Below, piece after piece: positions 9,194 to 16,720 of a stretch of DNA of 64,000 bases. The translations under genes were made by a program, and so were the position numbers. The stretch's first letter is position 1, and every line of letters begins with the position of its first letter. The stretch is from Nocardioides panacisoli (GTDB lineage Bacteria; Actinomycetota; Actinomycetes; Propionibacteriales; Nocardioidaceae). The notes under the pieces are model-generated. The model was not told the DNA's origin. It worked only from the letters and a program-made list of their open reading frames with translations, and ran no database searches. The stretch spans positions 868,001-932,000 of the forward strand of contig NZ_CP080409.1 of the NCBI RefSeq assembly GCF_019448235.1. Direction: 5' to 3'.

Positions 9194-10195
9194 TCACAGC
9201 GGGATGCGGCTGCGGTGCTCGTGTGGGGCACCGAAGAGCTGCCCCAGCGCGTGGGCCCGCTTGAACACCAGGTGGGCGTCGTGCTCCCAAGTGATCGCGA
9301 TGCCGCCGTGGAGCTGGATGCACTCCCCGGCGAGGTGGGCGGCGGCCTCGCCTCCGTAGGACGCGGCTGCGTGCGTGAGGTACGCCGCCTGCTCGGCCGC
9401 TGTCTCCGGGTCGGCCAGCGCGTGGCTCGCCGCCCAGCTGGCCGACCTGGCGATCTCGAGCCGCGCGAGCATGTCGGCCATGCGGTGCTTGAGGGCCTGG
9501 AACGAGCCGATGGGACGGCCGAACTGCTCGCGTTCGGCGCTGTGGTCCACCGTCATCCGCAGCGCACGGTCGCACAGGCCCACGGCCAGGGCGGCGGCCC
9601 CGGCGGATCCCACGAGCTCGGCGCGCTCGCGTGCCGCGGTGCCGTCGCCGATCGGGGTGCGGGGGGCGTCGGGGGACACGCGGGCGAGGCGCAGCGTCTG
9701 GTCCATCGACTCCCGCCACCGGGGCGCGGTGCCAGTGACGTCGACCTCGACCAGGTCGCTGCCGTCCGGCGACAGCCCGAGCACGATCCCGGCGCGGTCC
9801 CCGTCCAGGACGACCTCCTCGTCGAGGGCGAGGGTGGCGATCGAGCCGGCCGCGATCCGGGGGAGCAGGCGTTCACGTGCCGCGGCATCACCACCGGCGA
9901 GGAGCGCCTCGGTGGCGACGACGGTCGCGAGGAGGGGGCTGGGTGCCAACGATCGCCCGATCTCCTCCAGCGCGACCGCCGCCTCGAAGAACGACGCACC
10001 GAAGCCGTCGTACTCCTCGGGGACGGCGAGTGCGGCGACGCCGACCTGCGTGCACAGTCGCTCCCACAGGTCCGGGTCGTGGCCCTGCTCGGCGGCCATC
10101 GCGCGACGCACCGCAGCCGGGTCGGCATGGCGATCGAGCACGGCGCGGACGGTCGCGGCGAGCTCGGACTGCTCCTCGCTGAGGGCGAATTCCAT
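9194..10195 (-). CDS. ipdE2: IpdE2 (FadE33), beta subunit of 5OH-HIP-CoA dehydrogenase
   Basis: This is a short acyl-CoA dehydrogenase of 333 aa beginning MEFALSEEQSELAATVRAVL. In mycobacteria the alpha2beta2 IpdE1-IpdE2 (formerly FadE30-FadE33) enzyme dehydrogenates 5OH-HIP-CoA, the first beta-oxidation step on the C/D-ring propionate. Gene order fadD3-fadE31-fadE32-fadE33 opposite fadE30 matches that synteny exactly. The flavin-site segment REQFGRPIGSFQALKHRMADM and IQLHGGIAITWEHDAHLVFKRA are intact. ATG 10195 overlaps the fadE32 stop; it is convergent with hsaB, 19 nt away. Confidence 0.85.
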   Translation of the reverse strand: MEFALSEEQSELAATVRAVLDRHADPAAVRRAMAAEQGHDPDLWERLCTQVGVAALAVPEEYDGFGASFFEAAVALEEIGRSLAPSPLLATVVATEALLAGGDAAARERLLPRIAAGSIATLALDEEVVLDGDRAGIVLGLSPDGSDLVEVDVTGTAPRWRESMDQTLRLARVSPDAPRTPIGDGTAARERAELVGSAGAAALAVGLCDRALRMTVDHSAEREQFGRPIGSFQALKHRMADMLARLEIARSASWAASHALADPETAAEQAAYLTHAAASYGGEAAAHLAGECIQLHGGIAITWEHDAHLVFKRAHALGQLFGAPHEHRSRIPL

Positions 10196-11142
10196 CAGGC
10201 ACTCCCGATCCGCTCGCCCAGCAGCGAGTCCAGGATGCGCGACCGGTGGAAGGCCGGCGTGCCCCACGCGGTGACCAGCGCACGGATCCTGGTGAGGAAG
10301 ACGCTGAGGTCGTGCTCCCGGGTGTAGCCGATCGCCCCGTGCACCTGGAGGCCGACCCGCGAGGCGAGGTACGCCGCCTCGGCGGCCTGGACCTTCGCCG
10401 CGGACACCGATCGTTCGGCGGTCCCGGCGGGTTCACTCAGGGCGACCGCGGCGCCGTACACCAGCGGCTGGGCGAAGTCGAGGGCGATCCGCACGTTCGC
10501 CAGCTGGTGCTTGATCGCCTGGTAGGAGCCGATCTCGCGGCCGAACTGGCGGCGCTGCGTCACGTAGGTCACCGAGTCGGCCAGCACCCGTTCGCCCAGG
10601 CCGAGCAGCTGCGCGGCCGTCGCCAGGGCGGCGAGGTCGAAGGCCCTCGAGCCGGAGACCCCCGCGACGTCGACCGCCTCCCCGACGCGGAAGAGGCGGC
10701 GCGTCGGGTCGACGGAGACCACCGGCTCGGACGCACGGCGCTCCGGCGGGACCAACGTGGGCTCACCCCGGCCGCTGTCGAGGTAGACGGCCTCGGCCAC
10801 GTCGGCGTCCAACGCGTACGGGGTGTGCGGTGGAACCGCGACGGTCGCGACACCGGCGACCTCGCGGCCCAGCGCCACGGGCAGGTACGCCGCCGACTCC
10901 ACCCACGGGCCCGGGACGGAATGGCGCCCGAGCACCTCGAACGCGACGCAGACCTCGACGGGGCTCGCCTCGGTGGCGAGCATCGTGACGCCCTGCTCGG
11001 CCAGCCGCGCCCACAACGTGAGGCCGGCGGCGTGGTCGCCCTCGGCCCACGCACGCGCCACCGCGATCGGGTCGCTGCCGGCGACGAGCTTGTCCAACGA
11101 GCGGGCGAAGTCCCGCTGGTCCGTGGTGTGCTCGAACCTCAT
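10195..11142 (-). CDS. fadE32: FadE32-like acyl-CoA dehydrogenase
   Basis: This is an acyl-CoA dehydrogenase of 315 aa (MRFEHTTDQRDFARSLDKLV), short like the beta subunits of steroid heterotetrameric ACADs. The segments RRQFGREIGSYQAIKHQLANV and LQVHGAIGYTREHDLSVF are the usual FAD- and dimer-contact regions. Position and size agree with M. tuberculosis FadE32 (322 aa). Pairing with FadE31 and a role late in C/D-ring breakdown are inferences from synteny. Its ATG overlaps the stop codon of the second 29-codon repeat ORF, an unusual upstream junction. Confidence 0.82.
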   Translation of the reverse strand: MRFEHTTDQRDFARSLDKLVAGSDPIAVARAWAEGDHAAGLTLWARLAEQGVTMLATEASPVEVCVAFEVLGRHSVPGPWVESAAYLPVALGREVAGVATVAVPPHTPYALDADVAEAVYLDSGRGEPTLVPPERRASEPVVSVDPTRRLFRVGEAVDVAGVSGSRAFDLAALATAAQLLGLGERVLADSVTYVTQRRQFGREIGSYQAIKHQLANVRIALDFAQPLVYGAAVALSEPAGTAERSVSAAKVQAAEAAYLASRVGLQVHGAIGYTREHDLSVFLTRIRALVTAWGTPAFHRSRILDSLLGERIGSA

Positions 11143-11228
11143 GCTCGCGCTCCCTTCGCCTCGCGGCGTGATTGTGCTCGGCTCAGTGCGCGCGGCAGTG
11201 GTTGCGTCGGGGTGGTGGTGCGGTTCAT
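11139..11228 (-). CDS. 29-codon repeat ORF, second copy (between fadE31 and fadE32)
   Basis: This ORF runs from ATG 11228 to a TGA that overlaps the fadE32 ATG. It reads MNRTTTPTQPLPRALSRA, then QSRREAKGARA. The last eight residues (REAKGARA) copy the FadE31 C-terminus. It differs from the first copy at residues 19-20 (QS instead of RG). The peptide is basic and has no known domain; whether it is translated for its own sake or only passes ribosomes on to fadE32 is unknown. Confidence 0.5.
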   Translation of the reverse strand: MNRTTTPTQPLPRALSRAQSRREAKGARA

Positions 11229-11338
11229 GCCCGCGCTCCCTTCGCCTCGCGGCGTCCTCGTGCTCGGCTCAGTGCGCGCGGCAGTGGTTGCGTCGGGGTG
11301 GTGGTGCGGTTCATGCCCGCGCTCCCTTCGCCTCGCGG
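11141..11338. repeat. 86-bp tandem repeat, 2.3 copies
   Basis: Two full 86-bp units (11141-11226 and 11227-11312) match at 82 of 86 positions, and a 26-base partial third copy (11313-11338) lies inside the fadE31 3' end. Each unit carries the last fadE31 codons plus a spacer, so it regenerates a stop-start ATGA junction at every boundary. The next start is always 86 nt downstream. Confidence 0.93.
11225..11314 (-). CDS. 29-codon repeat ORF, first copy (coupled to fadE31 stop)
   Basis: ATG 11314 overlaps the fadE31 TGA (ATGA), and its own TGA overlaps the ATG of the second copy. It reads MNRTTTPTQPLPRALSRA, then RGRREAKGARA, ending like FadE31. Position 8-10 (TQP) is shared with the separate 29-codon ORF behind fadE30. 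There is no Shine-Dalgarno of its own, so expression would depend on reinitiation. Confidence 0.5.
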   Translation of the reverse strand: MNRTTTPTQPLPRALSRARGRREAKGARA

Positions 11339-12462
11339 GGCAGTCCGAGCACGCGCTCCGCGATGATGTTGCGCTGGATCTCGTTGGTGCCGGCGTAGAT
11401 CGGGCCCGACAGCGAGAAGAGGTAGCCGTCGAGCCAGGGGCCGGCGACCTCCGCCTCCGGCCCGAGCAGGTCCAGCGCCGTCTCGTGCAGGGCGACGTCG
11501 AGCTCGCTCCACCACACCTTGTTGACCGATCCCGCCGCGCCCATCTCGCCGCCGTCGGCGAGCCGAGTCACGGTGCCCCAGGTGTAGAGCCGGTAGGCCT
11601 CGGCACGGATCCAGGCGTCGACCACGCGCTCAGTGGCCGATGAGGTGCGCGTCGCGGCGTACAGGTCGACGAGACGGTCCGCCGCCGCGCAGAAGCGGCC
11701 CGGGGAGCGCAGCGAGAGGCCACGCTCGTTGCCGGCCGTGCTCATCGCCACCCGCCAGCCGTCCCCGGGGGCGCCGAGCACGTCGGCATCGGGCACGAAG
11801 ACGTCCTCGAAGAACACCTCCGCGAACCCGGGCTCGCCGTCGAGCTGGGCGATGGGCCGCACCGTGATCCCCGCGGCGTCCAGCGGGAAGCAGAAGTAGG
11901 TCAGTCCGTCGTGCTTGCGCTGCGCGTCCGGGTCGGAGCGGAACAACCCGAAACCCCAGTCGGCGAACGGTGCGCGCGACGACCAGGTCTTCTGACCGTT
12001 GAGCACCCAGCCGCCCCGCTCGTCGTCCCGGCGTGCGGTGGAGGAGAGGGACGCCAGGTCAGAGCCCGCCTCGGGCTCGGACCAGCACTGGGCCCAGATC
12101 TGCTCCCCGGTGGCCATGGTCGGCAGCCAGCGACGCTGCTGCTCGGGATTGCCGTGGCCGAAGATGATCGGCGCGAGCAGGAAGATGCCGTTCTGGGAGA
12201 CCCGGCCGGGTGCCCCGGCCCGGTAGTACTCCTCCTCGAAGACCACCCACTCCACCAGGGAGGCGTCCCTGCCGTGGAACTCCTCGGGCCACGACACCAC
12301 CGACCAGCGGTCCGCGGCGAGACGCGCCTCCCACTCCTGGTGGGCCCGCCACCCCGGAGACGTGTCCATCGACGGCAGGGGGTCGGCGGGCACGTTGGCC
12401 GCCAGCCACGCGCGCGCCTCGTCGCGGAAGGCGAGCTCGCCCGGGCTCAGGTCCAGGTCCAT
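11311..12462 (-). CDS. fadE31: FadE31-like acyl-CoA dehydrogenase
   Basis: This is a full-size acyl-CoA dehydrogenase of 383 aa (MDLDLSPGELAFRDEARAWL), alpha-type in the steroid heterotetramer group. The FAD/substrate segment WAQCWSEPEAGSDLASLSS and the NERGLSLRS stretch, holding the probable catalytic Glu by analogy with ChsE4, are present. The C-terminus GLPREAKGARA is unusually the source of the downstream tandem repeat. ATG 12462 overlaps the fadD3 stop, so it is the second gene of the leftward HIP operon. Partnering with FadE32 is inferred. Confidence 0.85.
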   Translation of the reverse strand: MDLDLSPGELAFRDEARAWLAANVPADPLPSMDTSPGWRAHQEWEARLAADRWSVVSWPEEFHGRDASLVEWVVFEEEYYRAGAPGRVSQNGIFLLAPIIFGHGNPEQQRRWLPTMATGEQIWAQCWSEPEAGSDLASLSSTARRDDERGGWVLNGQKTWSSRAPFADWGFGLFRSDPDAQRKHDGLTYFCFPLDAAGITVRPIAQLDGEPGFAEVFFEDVFVPDADVLGAPGDGWRVAMSTAGNERGLSLRSPGRFCAAADRLVDLYAATRTSSATERVVDAWIRAEAYRLYTWGTVTRLADGGEMGAAGSVNKVWWSELDVALHETALDLLGPEAEVAGPWLDGYLFSLSGPIYAGTNEIQRNIIAERVLGLPREAKGARA

Positions 12463-13946
12463 CAGCGGTCCTCCCGCTCGTGCGCACGTCGCAGCTCGTT
12501 CTTGAGCACCTTGCCCGCCAGGTTGCGGGGCAGCGCGTCGAGGTGCACCACGTGCCGCGGCACCTTGAAGTTGGCCAGTCTTTCCTTGGCGAACGCCTGC
12601 ACGTCCTCCGCGCTCGCCGTGCCGACGACGTACGCCGTCCCGACCTCGCCCATCCGATCGTCGGGCAGGCCGACGACGGCGACGTCCGCGACGCCCTCGG
12701 CGCGGAGCAGCACCTGCTCCACCTCGGCGGGGTAGACGTTGAAGCCGCCGGAGATGTACATGTCCTTGAGGCGGTCGGTGATGCGGAGGTTGCCCTGCTC
12801 ATCGAGCTCCCCGACGTCACCGGTGTGCAGCCAGCCGTCGGCATCGATCGCGGCCGCGGTCGCCTCCGGGTCGTCGAGGTAGCCCAGCATCACGAAGTCC
12901 CCCCGCACCAGCAGCTCGCCCTCGGCGCCGATGGCGGTCTCCATGCCGGGGATCGCCCGGCCGCAGGTCGCGGCGACCAGCTCGGCCGGGTCGCCGTCAC
13001 GCGCCATGGTGACGACCACCGCCTCGGTCATGCCGAACGCGGTGACGACGGTGTCGATCCCCAGGTCCTCGCGCATCCGCTCGATGAGCACGACCGGGAT
13101 GACCGCGGCCCCGGTGACGGCGAGCCGCAACGAGGACAGGTCGTGGTCGCCGCGGTCCGGTGCGGTCAGCAGCGACTGGTAGATCGTCGGTGCGCCCGGG
13201 AGCACGGTGATCTGCTCCTCCTGGATGGCGCGCATCGTGCCCGTCGGGTCGAAGGTCGCCATCGGGTACAACGTGGCGCCGGTGGTGAGTCCGGTGACGA
13301 TGCCGACCTTGTAGCCGAAGGAGTGGAAGAACGGGTTGAGGACCAGGTAGCGGTCCTCGGCGGTGACGCCGCCGAGCTCGCCCCAGGCGCGCGCCACGCC
13401 GACGGTCTGGCGGTGGGCACTCATGGCGCCCTTGGGGCTGCCGGTCGTGCCCGAGGTGAACAGCACGTCCGCGACGTCGTCGGGGGAGACGGCCGCGGCG
13501 ACCTCGTCGATCCCACCGGGCTCCTCCGTGACCCGGTCGAGGTCGGCGATGTCGATGATCTCCGCCACCGACGACAGGCCGCTGGCCGCGCGGAGGTCGG
13601 CGACCTGGGTGCGTCCCAGGAAGCCGTCGGCGACCACGACCAGGACCGCACCGGTGCGGTCGACGATGTCGGCGGCCTCGGGGCCGGTGTAGCGGGAGTT
13701 GATCGGCACGAGCGTGCCGCCGGCGTACGACGTCGCGAGGGCGGCGACGACCCAGTCGATGCTGTTGGGGGCCCAGACGGCGACCCGGTCACCCGGCCCG
13801 AGGCCGCGGTTGCGGTAGCCGGCCGCGGTCCGTCGGACGAGGTCGAGCAGGTGGGCGAACGACACGACGCGGTCGCCCTCGACGTACGCCGACTTGTCGC
13901 CGTGGGTCGCCGCCGCCGCGCGCAGGGCTGCGGGGATCGTGTCCAT
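12462..13946 (-). CDS. fadD3: HIP-CoA ligase FadD3
   Basis: This is an AMP-forming acyl-CoA synthetase of 494 aa; M. tuberculosis FadD3 (503 aa) activates HIP, the C/D-ring propionate, as its CoA thioester. Motifs include the P-loop LFTSGTTGSPKGAMSAHRQ, TAFGMTEAVVV, LHTGDVGELDEQGNLRITDRLKDM and the terminal lysine in NLAGKVLKNEL. ATG 13946 is 7 nt from a TAGGGT -10 box flanking the KstR2-like operator, so the mRNA is probably leaderless. It is divergent from fadE30, as in mycobacteria, which fixes the assignment. Confidence 0.9.
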   Translation of the reverse strand: MDTIPAALRAAAATHGDKSAYVEGDRVVSFAHLLDLVRRTAAGYRNRGLGPGDRVAVWAPNSIDWVVAALATSYAGGTLVPINSRYTGPEAADIVDRTGAVLVVVADGFLGRTQVADLRAASGLSSVAEIIDIADLDRVTEEPGGIDEVAAAVSPDDVADVLFTSGTTGSPKGAMSAHRQTVGVARAWGELGGVTAEDRYLVLNPFFHSFGYKVGIVTGLTTGATLYPMATFDPTGTMRAIQEEQITVLPGAPTIYQSLLTAPDRGDHDLSSLRLAVTGAAVIPVVLIERMREDLGIDTVVTAFGMTEAVVVTMARDGDPAELVAATCGRAIPGMETAIGAEGELLVRGDFVMLGYLDDPEATAAAIDADGWLHTGDVGELDEQGNLRITDRLKDMYISGGFNVYPAEVEQVLLRAEGVADVAVVGLPDDRMGEVGTAYVVGTASAEDVQAFAKERLANFKVPRHVVHLDALPRNLAGKVLKNELRRAHEREDR

Positions 13947-13958
13947 GGCGACAACCCT

Positions 13959-13976
13959 ACCAAGCATTTGCTTGGT
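13959..13976. promoter_or_regulatory. KstR2-type operator between fadD3 and fadE30
   Basis: ACCAAGCATTTGCTTGGT is an inverted repeat (ACCAAG-N6-CTTGGT). Its left 14 bases fit the reported KstR2 motif AnCAAGnnCTTGnT with one mismatch. It is flanked by divergent -10 boxes, TATGCT rightward (13976-13981) and TAGGGT leftward, so one bound dimer could silence both operons. The identical 18-mer recurs at 22995. Confidence 0.85.
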
Positions 13977-13988
13977 ATGCTGGGTGGT

Positions 13989-15224
13989 GTGGACCTGACC
14001 GAGAGCGCGGAGGACCGTGCGTTCCGAGCCGAGGTCGCCGCGTGGCTCGGTGACCACCTCGTCGGCGAGTGGCGCGACCTGTGCGGTCGTGGCGGGCCGG
14101 GGCGCGACCACGAGGCCTTCGAGGAGCGCCTCGCCTGGAACCGCCTGCTGGCCGAGCACGGGTGGACCTGCCTGGGGTGGCCGACCGAGCACGGCGGCCG
14201 CGGGGCGAGCCTGTGGCAGCAGGTGATCTTCCACGAGGAGTACGCCCGTGCGAACGCCCCGGCGCGGGTGAACCACCTCGGCGAGGAGCTCCTCGGGCCG
14301 ACGCTGATCGCCTTCGGGACCCCCGAGCAGCAGCAGCGCTTCCTGCCCCCCATCGTGGCCGTGACCGAGCTGTGGGCGCAGGGCTACTCCGAGCCGGGCG
14401 CCGGTTCCGACCTCGCCGCCGTCCAGACGAAGGCGCGGCTGGAGGACCCCGGCACGGGCGGCGGACCCGAGTGGGTCGTGGACGGCCAGAAGGTCTGGAC
14501 CTCCAACGCCCACGTCTCCGACTGGTGCTTCGTCATCGCCCGCACCGAGCCCGGATCCGCAGCGGAGCAGCGACACCGCGGTCTCTCCTTCCTCCTCGTG
14601 CCGCTGCACCAGGTGGGCGTCGAGATCCGCCCGATCGAACAGCTCACCGGGGGGTCGGAGTTCAACGAGGTCTTCTTCTCCGGCGCCCGCACCGACGCCG
14701 ACCTCCTCGTCGGGGAGCCGGGCAAGGGCTGGGGCGTGGCCATGGGCCTGCTCGGGTTCGAGCGTGGGGTCTCCACCCTGGGCCAGACCGTCGGCTTCGC
14801 CCGCGAGCTGGACGGTGTCATCGCGCGGGCGAAGGACAACGGCCGCATCGACGACCCGGTCGTGCGTGACCGGCTCGCCTCGCTCAAGGTCGAGCTCAGC
14901 GCGATCCGCAGCTTCGCACTTCGGGCCCTCGCCGCGGTCGAGGGCGGCCAGGACTCCGCCGCCGGCGGTGGGGCGGGCTCGATCTTCAAGCTCGCCTGGG
15001 CCAACTGGCACCGCCGGCTCGGGGAGGTCGCGATGGACGTCGCCGGGCGCGACGGCCTCCTCGCCCAGGAGGGCACCGCTCAGGGGTACGACCTCGACGA
15101 GTGGCAGCGGCTCTTCCTGTTCTCCCGGGCTGACACCATCTACGGCGGCAGCGACGAGATCCAGAAGAACATCCTCGCCGAGCGCGTGCTCGGTTTGCCG
15201 AGAGAGAGGCGGCCGGAGAAGTGA
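13989..15224 (+). CDS. ipdE1: IpdE1 (FadE30), alpha subunit of 5OH-HIP-CoA dehydrogenase
   Basis: This is an acyl-CoA dehydrogenase of 411 aa. With IpdE2 it would form the alpha2beta2 enzyme oxidising 5OH-HIP-CoA. Conserved stretches include CLGWPTEHGGRGASLWQQVIF, YSEPGAGSDLAAVQTKA and FERGVSTLGQTV, and the C-terminal RADTIYGGSDEIQKNILAER is typical. I chose GTG 13989, 7 nt after TATGCT and matching the length of mycobacterial FadE30; ATG 13977 would add four residues. The alpha and beta genes sit on opposite transcripts sharing one family of operators. Confidence 0.9.
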   Translation: MDLTESAEDRAFRAEVAAWLGDHLVGEWRDLCGRGGPGRDHEAFEERLAWNRLLAEHGWTCLGWPTEHGGRGASLWQQVIFHEEYARANAPARVNHLGEELLGPTLIAFGTPEQQQRFLPPIVAVTELWAQGYSEPGAGSDLAAVQTKARLEDPGTGGGPEWVVDGQKVWTSNAHVSDWCFVIARTEPGSAAEQRHRGLSFLLVPLHQVGVEIRPIEQLTGGSEFNEVFFSGARTDADLLVGEPGKGWGVAMGLLGFERGVSTLGQTVGFARELDGVIARAKDNGRIDDPVVRDRLASLKVELSAIRSFALRALAAVEGGQDSAAGGGAGSIFKLAWANWHRRLGEVAMDVAGRDGLLAQEGTAQGYDLDEWQRLFLFSRADTIYGGSDEIQKNILAERVLGLPRERRPEK

Positions 15225-15310
15225 GACGACCGCGATTGGTGACGCAGCCGCCGAACCGAGGCGGACCCATCCGGATCGGTTTGCCGAGAGAGAGGCGGCC
15301 CTGGAAGTGA
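15190..15310. repeat. 35-bp direct repeat, 86 nt apart, behind fadE30
   Basis: The last 35 bases of fadE30 (15190-15224, starting TCGGTTTGCCGAGAGAGAGG) recur at 15276-15310 with three mismatches and the same terminal TGA. The offset of 86 nt equals the unit length at fadE31. The DNA between the copies does not repeat further. Confidence 0.9.
15221..15310 (+). CDS. 29-codon repeat ORF between fadE30 and ipdF
   Basis: GTG 15221 overlaps the fadE30 TGA (GTGA), and the TGA at 15308 overlaps the ipdF GTG. The product reads VRRPRLVTQPPNRGGPIRI, then GLPRERRPWK, whose end copies the FadE30 tail (GLPRERRPEK). It has the same codon count as the fadE31-linked ORFs and shares TQP at positions 8-10. No domain is recognised; it may be only a coupling device. 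Confidence 0.45.
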   Translation: MRRPRLVTQPPNRGGPIRIGLPRERRPWK

Positions 15311-16110
15311 GCACCCAGCGAACCGAGCAACCCGCACCCGACTACGTGCCCGGCCACGACCTGCTCGCGGGCAAGGTCGTGGTGGTCACCGCGGCGGCCG
15401 GCGCCGGCATCGGTGCCGCGGCCGCCCGACGCGCACTGGAGGAGGGGGCCACGGCGGTGGTGCTCGGCGACACCCACGAGCGCCGGTTGGGCGAGGCCGA
15501 GGCCACGCTCGCCGAGGAGTTCGGCGCCGACCGGGTCCGGCAGCGCGTCTGCGACGTCACCGACGAGGAGCAGGTGACCGGACTGCTCGACGCCGCCGAC
15601 GAGTTCGGTGGGGTCGACGTACTGATCAACAACGCCGGCCTCGGTGGCACGGCGAGCATCCTGGAGATGACCGACGAGGAGTGGTCGCGGGTCCTGGACA
15701 TCACCCTGACCGGCACCTTCCGGTGCATCCGGGCCGCGGGTCGCCGGATGAGCGGGGCCGGGACGCGGGGCGTGATCGTCAACAATGCCTCGGTCATCGG
15801 CTGGCGCGCGCAGGAGGGGCAGGCCCACTACGCCGCCGCCAAGGCGGGCGTGATGGCGCTGACCAGGTCGGCCGCCATGGACCTCGCCGAGCACGGCATC
15901 CGGGTCAACGCGGTCTCGCCGAGCCTGGCCATGCACCCGTTCCTGGAGAAGGTGACCTCCGCCGAGCTGCTCGGCGAGCTCAAGCAGCGGGAGGCCTTCG
16001 GCCGGGCCGCGGAGCCATGGGAGGTCGCCAACGTGATGGTGTTCCTCGCCAGTGACTACTCCTCCTACCTCACCGGTGAGGTCCTGTCCGTGAGCAGCCA
16101 ACATGCCTGA
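15307..16110 (+). CDS. ipdF: IpdF-like short-chain dehydrogenase
   Basis: This is a classical SDR of 267 aa. VVVTAAAGAGIGAAAARRAL is the cofactor loop, NNAGLGG follows, and the Ser-Tyr-Lys triad is seen in NNASVIGWRAQEGQAHYAAAK. In M. tuberculosis the gene between fadE30 and kstR2 (Rv3559c, IpdF) handles the ring 5-hydroxyl of 5OH-HIC-CoA, so that role is inferred by synteny. GTG 15307 overlaps the stop of the 29-codon ORF. It overlaps kstR2 by 8 nt. Confidence 0.85.
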   Translation: MSTQRTEQPAPDYVPGHDLLAGKVVVVTAAAGAGIGAAAARRALEEGATAVVLGDTHERRLGEAEATLAEEFGADRVRQRVCDVTDEEQVTGLLDAADEFGGVDVLINNAGLGGTASILEMTDEEWSRVLDITLTGTFRCIRAAGRRMSGAGTRGVIVNNASVIGWRAQEGQAHYAAAKAGVMALTRSAAMDLAEHGIRVNAVSPSLAMHPFLEKVTSAELLGELKQREAFGRAAEPWEVANVMVFLASDYSSYLTGEVLSVSSQHA

Positions 16111-16720
16111 GTCCAACGCCAACGCGGCCGGGACGCGACGCAGCGAACTGCTGCAGATCGCCGCGGAGCTCTTCGCCGAGAAGGGGTTCCGCAACACCAC
16201 GGTGCGCCACATCGCCGACGCCGCCGGGATCCTGTCCGGCAGCCTCTACCACCACTTCGACTCCAAGGAGTCGATGGTCGACGAGATCCTGCGCAGCTTC
16301 CAGGAGGAGCTCTTCGGGCAGTACGACGCGATCCTCGCCAGCGACGCCGACGCCCGCACCAAGCTAGAGGAGGCGGTGCGCGTCTCCTTCGCCGCGATCG
16401 ACCAGCACCCCCACGAGGTGGCGATCTTCCAGAACGACGCCGGCCACCTGGGCGCCCACGAGCGCTTCGGCTACCTCGCCGAGCGCAACGCCCAGTCACG
16501 CCAGGTGTGGGTGACCCTGCTCGAGGAGGGGGTGCGCACCGGCGTACTCCGCCCTGACCTGGACGTGACGCTCACCTTCCGCTTCATCCGCGACACGGTG
16601 TGGGTGGCCGTGCGCTGGTACCGCCCCGGCGGCGGGCTCGCCCACACCGACATCGCCGACCAGTACATCCGCATCCTGCTCGACGGGATCGCCGCATCCC
16701 AGGGGGAGTCCCATGCCTGA
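16103..16720 (+). CDS. kstR2: TetR-family repressor KstR2
   Basis: This TetR regulator has 205 aa; its N-terminal helix-turn-helix reads TTVRHIADAAGILSGSLYHHF, followed by DSKESMVDEIL. Mycobacterial KstR2 represses the C/D-ring regulon and is released by HIP-CoA; that is family knowledge. Being the third gene of the operon behind the operator at 13959, it should autoregulate. Both its ends overlap neighbours by 8 nt through the same decamer CATGCCTGAG. KstR itself, the other sterol repressor, is not encoded in this window. Confidence 0.9.
   Translation: MPESNANAAGTRRSELLQIAAELFAEKGFRNTTVRHIADAAGILSGSLYHHFDSKESMVDEILRSFQEELFGQYDAILASDADARTKLEEAVRVSFAAIDQHPHEVAIFQNDAGHLGAHERFGYLAERNAQSRQVWVTLLEEGVRTGVLRPDLDVTLTFRFIRDTVWVAVRWYRPGGGLAHTDIADQYIRILLDGIAASQGESHA

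Noticed and set aside
9194..12462. Assigning the three leftward dehydrogenases as FadE28/FadE29 (ChsE2 complex)
   Set aside because: They follow fadD3 and face fadE30, the exact arrangement of FadE31-FadE32-FadE33, and no cyp125 or ChsH1/H2 is adjacent.
12210..13976. Long + strand open frame running into fadE30
   Set aside because: The part before 13977 is antisense to fadE31/fadD3; orthologue length and the TATGCT box support a start at 13989.
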